Source: an uncultured Clostridia bacterium | GTDB taxonomy: Bacteria > Bacillota > Clostridia > Christensenellales > Borkfalkiaceae | Direction: 5' to 3' | Assembly: GCA_947174975.1 (NCBI GenBank) | Contig: CAMWLA010000044.1 | Span: 1-9,654, forward strand | Length of the DNA stretch: 9,654 nucleotides | Shown here: positions 1-5,460 of the stretch, piece by piece | Position numbering within the stretch: the first letter of the stretch is position 1 | Layout: each line of letters begins with the position of its first letter | Program-made: the position numbers and the translations under genes | Notes under the pieces: generated by a model | The model's database searches: none | Told to the model about the DNA's origin: nothing | Seen by the model: the letters and a program-made list of their open reading frames with translations, nothing else

Positions 1-5
1 ACCAA

Positions 6-1337
6 ATGAGGATACAATTAAGCGACCATTTTACATATAAAAAATTATTGCGGTTCGTATTGTCACCCATTTTAATGATGATTTTCACGTCCATTTACGG
101 CGTAATAGACGGACTTTTCATTTCCAATTTCGTCGGCGAGGACGCTTTTGCCGCAGTAAATTTAATTATGCCCGTATTAATGATTATGGGCTCTATCGGC
201 TTTATGATAGGCACGGGCGGCACTGCTATCGTATCCAAGCTTTTGGGCGAGGGAGATAAGGAAAACGCCAACCGCTATTTTTCGCTGTTCATTTTCGTAA
301 CGGTTATCGGCGGCGTATTCTTTGCGGTTTTGGGCGAAATTTTAATTCCGTATATCCCCAAATGGCTTAACGCCAGCGAGAATACGTACGGTTACTGCGT
401 ACTTTACGGCAGAATTCTTTTAGCCGCAATGCCCGCCTTTATGTTGCAGAACGTCTTTCAGGCCTTTTTCTCCACGGCGGAAAAACCCATGCTCGGCTTT
501 ATCGTCACCGCCATAGCGGGCTGTACGAACATCCTTTTGGACGGAGTTCTCGTCGGCGCGGTGAATTTCGGCGTTACGGGCGCAGCGGTGGCAACGCTTG
601 CAAGTCAAGTCGTCGGCGCGGTTTTGCCTATTTTCTATTTTTCAATAAAAAACAACAGTCTTTTAAGACTTGGCAAACCCAAATTTAAGTGGAAAGTGCT
701 TTTAGACGCATGCACTAACGGCTCGTCCGAATTCGTAAACAACATTTCGTCGTCGATAGTCAGCATAGTTTTCAACTATCAGCTTATACGCCTTGTCGGC
801 GATATGGGCGTTTCGGCATACGGCGTTTTAATGTACGTCAACTTTATTTATTTTTCGATATTCATAGGTTACTCTATAGGCGTGGCGCCTTTAATCGGAT
901 ACAATTACGGCGCGGATAACAGAGAGGAGCTTAAAAACATTTTCAGAAAAAGCGTAATCATTGTGGAAGTGTTCGGTGTTTTGATGACCGCGCTTGCGCT
1001 GGGGCTTGCGTATCCGATATCGTGGCTGTTCGTAAGAAAAGACGCCGCACTTTTGGAAATGACGGAAAACGCATTCTACGTAATTTCGTATATGTTCATA
1101 TTTGCGGGCTTTTCAGTTTTCTCGTCGTCAATGTTCACGGCGTTCGGCAACGGACTTATTTCCGCGCTGATATCCTTTTTGCGAACCATCGTTTTCCAGA
1201 TTGCCGCGGTGCTTATTTTGCCGATATGGTTCGGCTTAAAGGGGGTATGGGTTGCAGCCTTAATACCCGAAGTTTTAGCAATGCTGACGTCCCTTCTGTT
1301 CGTAATCTTAAAACGCAAAAAATACGGCTATGCATAA
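6..1337 (+). CDS. MATE-family multidrug/cation antiporter
   Basis: Predicted inner-membrane exporter that would expel drugs or metabolites in exchange for Na+ or H+. The 443 residues are almost wholly hydrophobic, with about 12 membrane segments in two pseudo-symmetric halves, the usual length for the family. Family-typical stretches include the opening IQLSDHFTYKKLLRF followed by YGVIDGLFISNFVG (residues 31-44, with Asp35 in the first helix), the glycine-rich GTGGTAIVSKLLGEGD (69-84), NILLDGVLVGAVNFGVTGAA (175-194) and, in the second half, PLIGYNYGADNREE (295-308). The protein ends in a basic tail (KRKKYGYA). The start is chosen because the N-terminus matches the usual beginning of MepA-like MATE proteins. 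Only five bases precede it, so ribosome site and promoter lie outside the window and a slightly earlier start cannot be excluded. Substrate cannot be read from sequence. It converges on the acetyltransferase gene and shares its terminator. Confidence 0.93.
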   Translation: MRIQLSDHFTYKKLLRFVLSPILMMIFTSIYGVIDGLFISNFVGEDAFAAVNLIMPVLMIMGSIGFMIGTGGTAIVSKLLGEGDKENANRYFSLFIFVTVIGGVFFAVLGEILIPYIPKWLNASENTYGYCVLYGRILLAAMPAFMLQNVFQAFFSTAEKPMLGFIVTAIAGCTNILLDGVLVGAVNFGVTGAAVATLASQVVGAVLPIFYFSIKNNSLLRLGKPKFKWKVLLDACTNGSSEFVNNISSSIVSIVFNYQLIRLVGDMGVSAYGVLMYVNFIYFSIFIGYSIGVAPLIGYNYGADNREELKNIFRKSVIIVEVFGVLMTALALGLAYPISWLFVRKDAALLEMTENAFYVISYMFIFAGFSVFSSSMFTAFGNGLISALISFLRTIVFQIAAVLILPIWFGLKGVWVAALIPEVLAMLTSLLFVILKRKKYGYA

Positions 1338-1362
1338 AAAAACGCCCCGACGGGGCGTTTTT
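1338..1362. terminator. Bidirectional rho-independent terminator
   Basis: A GC-rich hairpin, CGCCCC (1343-1348) paired with GGGGCG (1352-1357) around a 3-nt loop, is flanked by an A-run on the left and a T-run (1358-1362) on the right. It therefore ends transcripts from both directions. The MATE stop codon (1335-1337) abuts the left A-run. The acetyltransferase stop codon (1361-1363 on the minus strand) overlaps the T-run, so the two convergent genes are only 23 bases apart and both use this hairpin. Confidence 0.92.
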
Positions 1363-1804
1363 ATTTTAAGTTTATCATTTCCGTATACGGCAAATTTTCA
1401 AAACCGCATTTTTCATACAGCGCAATTGCCCGCACGTTTTCTTTTTCCGCTTCGAGGCGCAAAACCTCGTTCGGGTATTTTTTTCTTACAAAGGCGAAAA
1501 ACGCTTTGCCTATACCGTTCCCACGCGCCGAGGGTAAAAGATATAAATCTTCAATCCAGATACAGTTTTTGCCGAACTCGGTTGAAAAGCTTTTTGCAAG
1601 CATTGCGTAGCCTAAATAATTTTGTCCGTCCTTGAATACGAACCCTTCCGCATAGGGGGATGAGCCTACGCAAGCGTTGAAATCGTTTAAAAAAATCTCT
1701 TTTGAGCCGTTCGTTGAAACCGCGTCGGAAGCATAGAAGACGCGCATCATTTCAAGCACTGCGTCCTTGTCGTTTTTCGTCATTTTTACTATTTGGTAAT
1801 TCAT
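1361..1804 (-). CDS. GNAT-family N-acetyltransferase
   Basis: Predicted acetyl-CoA-dependent N-acetyltransferase of 147 residues, a normal size for a single-domain GNAT. The acetyl-CoA pyrophosphate-binding motif is clear: IEDLYLLPSARGNGIG (residues 84-99), where RGNGIG is the Q/RxxGxG/A signature after the beta-4 strand. It is followed by LEAEKENVRAIALYEKCGF (117-135), with Asn123 and the usual general-acid Tyr130. The N-terminal part (1-40) holds the variable acceptor-binding region, so the substrate (amine, amino acid, peptide or drug) is not predictable. There is no Shine-Dalgarno sequence before ATG 1804. A promoter at 1839-1811 would start the transcript at that ATG, suggesting a leaderless message. 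Met8 (codon 1783-1781) is an alternative start but also lacks a ribosome site. The gene is monocistronic, divergent from the surface-protein gene and convergent with the transporter. Confidence 0.9.
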   Translation of the reverse strand: MNYQIVKMTKNDKDAVLEMMRVFYASDAVSTNGSKEIFLNDFNACVGSSPYAEGFVFKDGQNYLGYAMLAKSFSTEFGKNCIWIEDLYLLPSARGNGIGKAFFAFVRKKYPNEVLRLEAEKENVRAIALYEKCGFENLPYTEMINLK

Positions 1805-1810
1805 ATTTTA

Positions 1811-1839
1811 ATAGTAACAAATCCACGCGCAGTTGTCAA
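1811..1839 (-). promoter_or_regulatory. Sigma-A promoter of the acetyltransferase gene
   Basis: Read on the minus strand, TTGACA (1839-1834) is separated by exactly 17 nt from TACTAT (1816-1811). The hexamer is preceded by TGT, an extended -10 element. Six bases (1810-1805) lie between the -10 and the ATG at 1804-1802. Standard spacing puts +1 at about 1804, the A of the start codon. The call rests on sequence match and spacing only. The -10 matches consensus at 4 of 6 positions, including the three most conserved. Confidence 0.7.
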
Positions 1840-1860
1840 ATCCGATATTCTCAGATGTGC

Positions 1861-1887
1861 AGTTAATAATATATTATATAAATAATG
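1861..1887. promoter_or_regulatory. AT-rich tract between divergent promoters, possible UP element
   Basis: This tract is almost pure A/T and sits immediately upstream of the -35 at 1888 on the plus strand. It also lies about 20 nt upstream of the minus-strand -35 at 1839. Its placement fits an UP element contacting the RNA polymerase alpha subunit, chiefly for the plus-strand promoter. Apart from the two promoters and this tract I see no operator-like inverted repeat in the 148-base divergent gap (1805-1952). Confidence 0.4.
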
Positions 1888-1917
1888 TTGACAAGAACGA
1901 TGTTTTGATAGTATAAT
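1888..1917 (+). promoter_or_regulatory. Near-consensus sigma-A promoter of the surface-protein gene
   Basis: TTGACA (1888-1893) and TATAAT (1912-1917) are both perfect consensus hexamers with an 18-nt spacer. The predicted transcription start is near 1924, giving a leader of roughly 29 nt that contains the Shine-Dalgarno site. The strength of the match suggests high, largely constitutive expression of the large exported protein. Confidence 0.85.
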
Positions 1918-1940
1918 ATCATAACCATAATATAAAATTA

Positions 1941-1945
1941 AGGAG
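1941..1945 (+). promoter_or_regulatory. Shine-Dalgarno site of the surface-protein gene
   Basis: AGGAG, in the context TAAGGAGCAAGAAG, lies 7 nt before ATG 1953. It fixes the start codon. It is the only convincing ribosome site among the four genes whose upstream regions can be seen here. Confidence 0.88.
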
Positions 1946-1952
1946 CAAGAAG

Positions 1953-4900
1953 ATGTCAAAAGTACTTAAAACGGTTTTGATATTCTTGGTATCGTTAATC
2001 CTGGTTGCCGCAATAGGCATTTGCGTGGTTGCCGCGCTTTCGAAAGATAACGGCGGCGACGGCGCGGATACCGGTAACGGCAGCACCGTTGATAACGGCG
2101 GCGACAAGGACAAAGACAAGGACAAAGATAAAGATAAGGATAAAGATACCGACACTTCGAACAAAAACGAATACAAGGGTCTTTTTTCCGGAAACTCGAC
2201 TAATTACGTATTGACTTCCGACTATACGTTTACGGAAGCGGACGTAAAGGCGACGGCAAGCAGTAGCGGCAACGTTACGCTTAAATACTTATGCTCGTTC
2301 GATTTGGGCGGTCACACGCTCAACCTCGGCGGTTATAAGCTCAGCGTAGTTGCAAATTCCGCATCCGACGCCGGCAAAGTTATAAAGTTCAATAACGGTA
2401 AAATTACCAACGGCTCGCTTGATATTTCTATCCCTAAGGGCGATATCGAGTTTACAAAGACCGATATCGATAAATCGGTTTCGTATGAGCTTGAAGCGGC
2501 AAAGGATACGATAAAGATCAGCAACGCCAAGCTTTTGGGCAAGTGTACGATTAATTCGAACACTCACGTAAACGTTGAATATTCCACCGTAAGCGATTTA
2601 ACCTTTACGGGTAACGGTATTTTAACCGCGGGCAACAAGGCGGACTTAGGCACAGTTACCGTAGGCGAAGCAGCAAAGGGCGCAACCTTGAATATCGCGC
2701 CTACGGCTACGGTAAATAAGGTAGAGCTTAACTCCCAGGCAACCCTTGACGTGTTCGGCAACGTTTCAAACATATCGGTTACGAATACGGCAAGCGGCGC
2801 TTCCGTTAATCTTAACGAGGGCGCGGCGGTTGCAACCGTCGTAGTAAATGCGAACGGTATCAAACTCGACAAAGACGACAACGCTTCCGTGTTTCAGGTA
2901 ATCGTTGCGGAAGGGGTTGCCGGCGGCATTACCGCAACCGGCGTTGAACTGACCACAGCAACCGCGGACGATATGCAAGGCTTTCTTTCGCACGCACATA
3001 TTCTTAAAGAGGTTTTAAATACCGAAGTAAGCTGTACGCAGAACGGCGAATTAAAATATGCATGCGACGGTTGCGACGCAACGATATCTCATTTTACTCC
3101 CGCATACGGTCATAATTACGGTTACGAAATAGTAAGCGAACCCACTTCGACGAGTGACGGCGTTTACAAGTACACTTGTGCGAACTGCAACCACAGCTAT
3201 GACGCGACTATCAGTAAGGCTGACGCGATTTTCTATCATATGGACGTTGCAATGATTGAAAGGGACGGCAACTATTTCACAACCGTTCGTCTTCAATACG
3301 TTTCCGACGCTTCGGGTGAATATTATTTACTTACGAAATCGCTGTTACAAGTGTATACAGCAGAAACTTCCGAAACCGTTTATACGGTAAAATTGGCTTG
3401 CGTAAACGGCTTGCCCGAAGTTAAGCCTACGCTTTCGAAACACTGTAACGACTGGAAAGAGCTTGCTCTCGATTACAGCGCAGAGGCGACCGCCGTTCAG
3501 AACAAAATAGTCGGCGGCAACGTAAAGGCTACCGGCCACGGTTACGAGGCAGTAGGCGGCGGAAGAACCAAAGTCAGAGATCTCGGCACCGTCAACGCAA
3601 GCTTTGCCGGTACTTGCTACCGCAACGAAAAGACTGGTAAAGTTTCTTACGTTTCCGTACACGATTTACAAGCAACCGGCACGTACGTTGACGCAAGCAA
3701 GGGCTGCTCCGGCGGATTAAACGTAACCGTAACTTGTAAAAACAACTGCGGTTATAGAAATACGGAAACGTCCTCGTGGCACTATTATCTTGAAAGTTCC
3801 AAAAAGGTGCTCAACACGCAGTGCAACGGCGAAAACGATTATTTCGAAGATGCAGAGTGCGTAGTTTGTCATTACAAGAACGTATCGTATTCTTTGGATT
3901 CAAAATATCATACTTTGTCTTACGTGAAAAGCGGCGAAAGCATAAAAGTTGCTGATTTGTCTGCTCGCGGCTTTGATTGCGACGGTTTCTATTACGGCAC
4001 CTATTGGGTAAGGCACTGCTCAATTTGTGGCATAAACGCCTACGAATATTTCTATTACACACATACAAACGCAGCGGGATGCCTCTATCATAAAGCTTAC
4101 TTTGTCGAATATCAAGGCAACGAAGATTTTGAAGGCTTTACTTTAAAGGCGGAAAGAAGCGAAGAGGGACACCGAGGCGTATACAGCGAACACGTCGATT
4201 ATACCGACTTAAATCAAGCCGTTGCCGACGTTCTGGCTGTTACCCATGAAGACGCACTTTTGATAACGCCCGTCAGTGCATATTCTTACGACTATCACTG
4301 CCAAGGCTGTAATTTGAAATACCGCGACTATATCGCAATGCGCGACGCGGGAGATGACACCGGTTGCAATTCGTTCGAACTTACTATGTATTATGATGGC
4401 GGAAACATGTCCTCATGGTCTTACAGATATGACTACACGTTGGCGACCGCGATAGACAGAGCGAAAAACTATTACGGTATAACCTTAGAATATGAGCTTA
4501 ACTTAGAAGACGCAACGGTTATGTGGAACGAGTGTTCGTACACCAAGAATTCTTCCGGTAACGTTTACGAGCATATTAACTTGCGCAGAGAAAGAAACTA
4601 TTACGACTACGAAGACCGCGGTATGTTCGATTTAAGGCTTGAAAGAAATAACGATTCAATGACGCTTGAAGTTTATTACGTCGGTCATTGCCAAGTGTTT
4701 ACGTCTTATTATAATAAAGTAGACGAAGAGTGGGTATCAAGCTATGGTCCTATGGCGCATGAGAAGCACTATGAAAGCTATGTTGACGGTGAAAACTGCA
4801 GAGAGGACGGCAAAAACTGTATCTATTGCGGTAAAGATTTAGGTCACGAGCATAGGATGGATTGGGACGGTTGGGATCTTGACGGACATTGGACCAGCAA

Positions 4901-5339
4901 CCCTCTTGCGACCGGCGGTATCAGCGGTTTGGATGCGTCACTTCGCTATGACGTTTGCTACGATTGCCACGGTATGATAGGCGTAACTGTGACGTTAAGA
5001 AGCGACTGGACTCTTACCGGCGACGTGTATATTAAGGCGGAAGATATTACATTCGACCTTAACGGATACACTATCGACTTGAACGGCCATAACCTCGTAA
5101 TTTACAGCTATGCCGGTGAAAGAGTAGTAATGACCGACAATGCTTACAATACTGCAAGCGGTTCGTCTACCGGTTCGATAAATAACGGCGTGTTAGTTCT
5201 CGCATCCAACGGCGGCGACGTCGTTTTGGGAACTGTCAGCGGCAGTGCCGACGCAGTTTTAATCGACACAGCCGACAGAAAAGGTCTGTACGACGCGATA
5301 GTGGCAGAGGGATACAATATGCCTTTTGTAAGGGCTTAA
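1953..5339 (+). CDS. Large exported surface protein with beta-rich end modules and a CxxC-rich core
   Basis: 1128-residue protein of unknown function, predicted to act outside the membrane. Residues 3-29 (lysines, then a long hydrophobic run ending VVAALS) form a signal peptide or signal anchor. Residues 31-70 are a Gly/Asp/Asn-rich linker with seven consecutive Asp-Lys pairs (51-64). Residues 80-340 look like beta-helix repeats: FDLGGHTLNLGGYKLSV (116-132), then NNGKITNG and many short Val/Thr/Asn strands. Residues 345-1010 form an aromatic-rich core with cysteine pairs at 371/374, 409/412, 595/599, 636/639, 689/692, 783/786, 956/959 and 1002/1005. Residues 1011-1128 repeat the N-terminal module, with FDLNGYTIDLNGHNLVI at 1034-1050. 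There is no LPxTG signal, SLH domain, C-terminal helix or recognised enzyme motif. The gene has its own promoter, ribosome site and terminator, so it is a single-gene unit. An adhesin-like or structural role, or metal/disulfide-stabilised scaffolding, is inference only. Confidence 0.85.
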   Translation: MSKVLKTVLIFLVSLILVAAIGICVVAALSKDNGGDGADTGNGSTVDNGGDKDKDKDKDKDKDKDTDTSNKNEYKGLFSGNSTNYVLTSDYTFTEADVKATASSSGNVTLKYLCSFDLGGHTLNLGGYKLSVVANSASDAGKVIKFNNGKITNGSLDISIPKGDIEFTKTDIDKSVSYELEAAKDTIKISNAKLLGKCTINSNTHVNVEYSTVSDLTFTGNGILTAGNKADLGTVTVGEAAKGATLNIAPTATVNKVELNSQATLDVFGNVSNISVTNTASGASVNLNEGAAVATVVVNANGIKLDKDDNASVFQVIVAEGVAGGITATGVELTTATADDMQGFLSHAHILKEVLNTEVSCTQNGELKYACDGCDATISHFTPAYGHNYGYEIVSEPTSTSDGVYKYTCANCNHSYDATISKADAIFYHMDVAMIERDGNYFTTVRLQYVSDASGEYYLLTKSLLQVYTAETSETVYTVKLACVNGLPEVKPTLSKHCNDWKELALDYSAEATAVQNKIVGGNVKATGHGYEAVGGGRTKVRDLGTVNASFAGTCYRNEKTGKVSYVSVHDLQATGTYVDASKGCSGGLNVTVTCKNNCGYRNTETSSWHYYLESSKKVLNTQCNGENDYFEDAECVVCHYKNVSYSLDSKYHTLSYVKSGESIKVADLSARGFDCDGFYYGTYWVRHCSICGINAYEYFYYTHTNAAGCLYHKAYFVEYQGNEDFEGFTLKAERSEEGHRGVYSEHVDYTDLNQAVADVLAVTHEDALLITPVSAYSYDYHCQGCNLKYRDYIAMRDAGDDTGCNSFELTMYYDGGNMSSWSYRYDYTLATAIDRAKNYYGITLEYELNLEDATVMWNECSYTKNSSGNVYEHINLRRERNYYDYEDRGMFDLRLERNNDSMTLEVYYVGHCQVFTSYYNKVDEEWVSSYGPMAHEKHYESYVDGENCREDGKNCIYCGKDLGHEHRMDWDGWDLDGHWTSNPLATGGISGLDASLRYDVCYDCHGMIGVTVTLRSDWTLTGDVYIKAEDITFDLNGYTIDLNGHNLVIYSYAGERVVMTDNAYNTASGSSTGSINNGVLVLASNGGDVVLGTVSGSADAVLIDTADRKGLYDAIVAEGYNMPFVRA
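1971..2039 (+). other. Signal peptide or N-terminal signal-anchor segment
   Basis: Codons 7-29 encode an uninterrupted hydrophobic stretch after Lys3 and Lys6, followed by a polar linker starting KDNGG. This directs the protein through Sec. The residues before Cys24 (I-G-I) do not make a lipobox because position -1 is Ile, so a lipoprotein is unlikely. Whether signal peptidase I cleaves after the VVA/AAL region or the helix stays as an anchor is not decidable by eye. Confidence 0.7.
2103..2144 (+). repeat. Hexanucleotide tandem repeat GAYAAR x7 (Asp-Lys linker)
   Basis: Seven tandem hexamers alternate GACAAG, GACAAA, GATAAA and GATAAG, and encode (Asp-Lys)7 at residues 51-64, followed by Asp-Thr-Asp-Thr. 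Because the unit is 6 bp, gain or loss of copies keeps the frame and only changes the length of the charged spacer between membrane segment and first folded module. The C/T and G/A third-position variation shows the array is not freshly expanded. Confidence 0.9.
2208..2348 (+). repeat. N-terminal copy of duplicated beta-helix-like module (start block)
   Basis: Residues 86-132 contain LTSDYTFTEADV, then FDLGGHTLNLGGYKLSV. The same order of motifs recurs at residues 1014-1050 (LRSDWTLTGDV, then FDLNGYTIDLNGHNLVI). The 17-residue FDL blocks align without gaps with 8 identities. Both copies are followed by an NNG motif and later by an IVAEG motif (317-321 and 1116-1120). The similarity is at protein level only; the DNA has diverged. 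Confidence 0.55.
3033..4967 (+). other. Cysteine-pair-rich core of the surface protein
   Basis: Codons 361-1005 hold eight cysteine pairs, seven of the form CxxC and one CxxxC at 595/599. They usually sit in a small unit of the type Cys/Thr - Gly - aromatic - Cys-x-x-Cys, as in C361TQNGELKYACDGC. Long stretches between them are rich in Tyr, Asp and Asn. Similar units occur in secreted clostridial proteins; whether they bind metal or form disulfides is unknown. Pair-start cysteines 595, 689 and 783 are spaced by exactly 94 residues, hinting at a partly eroded internal repeat. Confidence 0.6.
4992..5102 (+). repeat. C-terminal copy of duplicated beta-helix-like module (start block)
   Basis: Residues 1014-1050 mirror residues 86-132 in motif order (LRSDWTLTGDV, then FDLNGYTIDLNGHNLVI). 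This copy is more compact: from the FDL block to the closing IVAEG is about 85 residues here and about 205 in the N-terminal module, so several predicted beta coils are missing. Confidence 0.55.
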
Positions 5340-5370
5340 AGTTAAACTCTGATATAAAAATTTGTAATTT

Positions 5371-5405
5371 CCCCGTCGCGGCAATCTGCCGCGGCGGGGT
5401 TTCAT
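5371..5405 (+). terminator. Rho-independent terminator of the surface-protein gene
   Basis: A 12-bp stem pairs CCCCGTCGCGGC (5371-5382) with GCCGCGGCGGGG (5388-5399), with one T-G wobble and a 5-nt loop AATCT. A T-rich tail follows from 5400. It lies 31 bases after the stop codon and insulates the downstream pcrA-ligA unit from the strong upstream promoter. Confidence 0.93.
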
Positions 5406-5423
5406 TATTTTTATTGATTTTAA

Positions 5424-5452
5424 TTGTATTTCGGGAGTTTCTGTGCTATAAT
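5424..5452 (+). promoter_or_regulatory. Extended -10 promoter of the pcrA-ligA operon
   Basis: TATAAT (5447-5452) is a perfect -10 preceded by TGC (5444-5446), an extended -10 element. TTGTAT (5424-5429) is a weak -35 at the ideal 17-nt spacing. Normal geometry puts +1 near 5459, two bases before ATG 5461, so the transcript would be practically leaderless. The GGGAG at 5433-5437 lies inside the promoter spacer and would not be in the mRNA. Confidence 0.72.
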
Positions 5453-5460
5453 TTCTATAT

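Noticed and set aside
1330..1635. Plus-strand open frame antisense to the acetyltransferase gene
   Set aside because: It starts inside the transporter's last codons and crosses the terminator; the minus-strand frame carries clear GNAT motifs.
2013..2024. Possible lipoprotein signal (I-G-I-C at residues 21-24)
   Set aside because: A lipobox needs Gly, Ala or Ser directly before the cysteine. Here it is Ile, and hydrophobic residues continue after the cysteine.
2103..2144. Tandem repeat as a CRISPR or regulatory array
   Set aside because: There are no spacers, the unit is 6 bp, and it is in frame within a coding region.
1919..2176. Minus-strand open frame encoding a long Ser-Leu repeat
   Set aside because: It is the antisense of the Asp-Lys hexamer array inside the surface-protein gene and has no ribosome site or domain.
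5230..5339. Sortase (LPxTG-type) anchor at the end of the surface protein
   Set aside because: The C-terminus ends YNMPFVRA without an LPxTG motif, hydrophobic helix or basic tail.
5433..5437. GGGAG as ribosome site for pcrA
   Set aside because: It is 23 nt from the ATG, too far, and falls inside the spacer of the predicted promoter, so it would not be transcribed.
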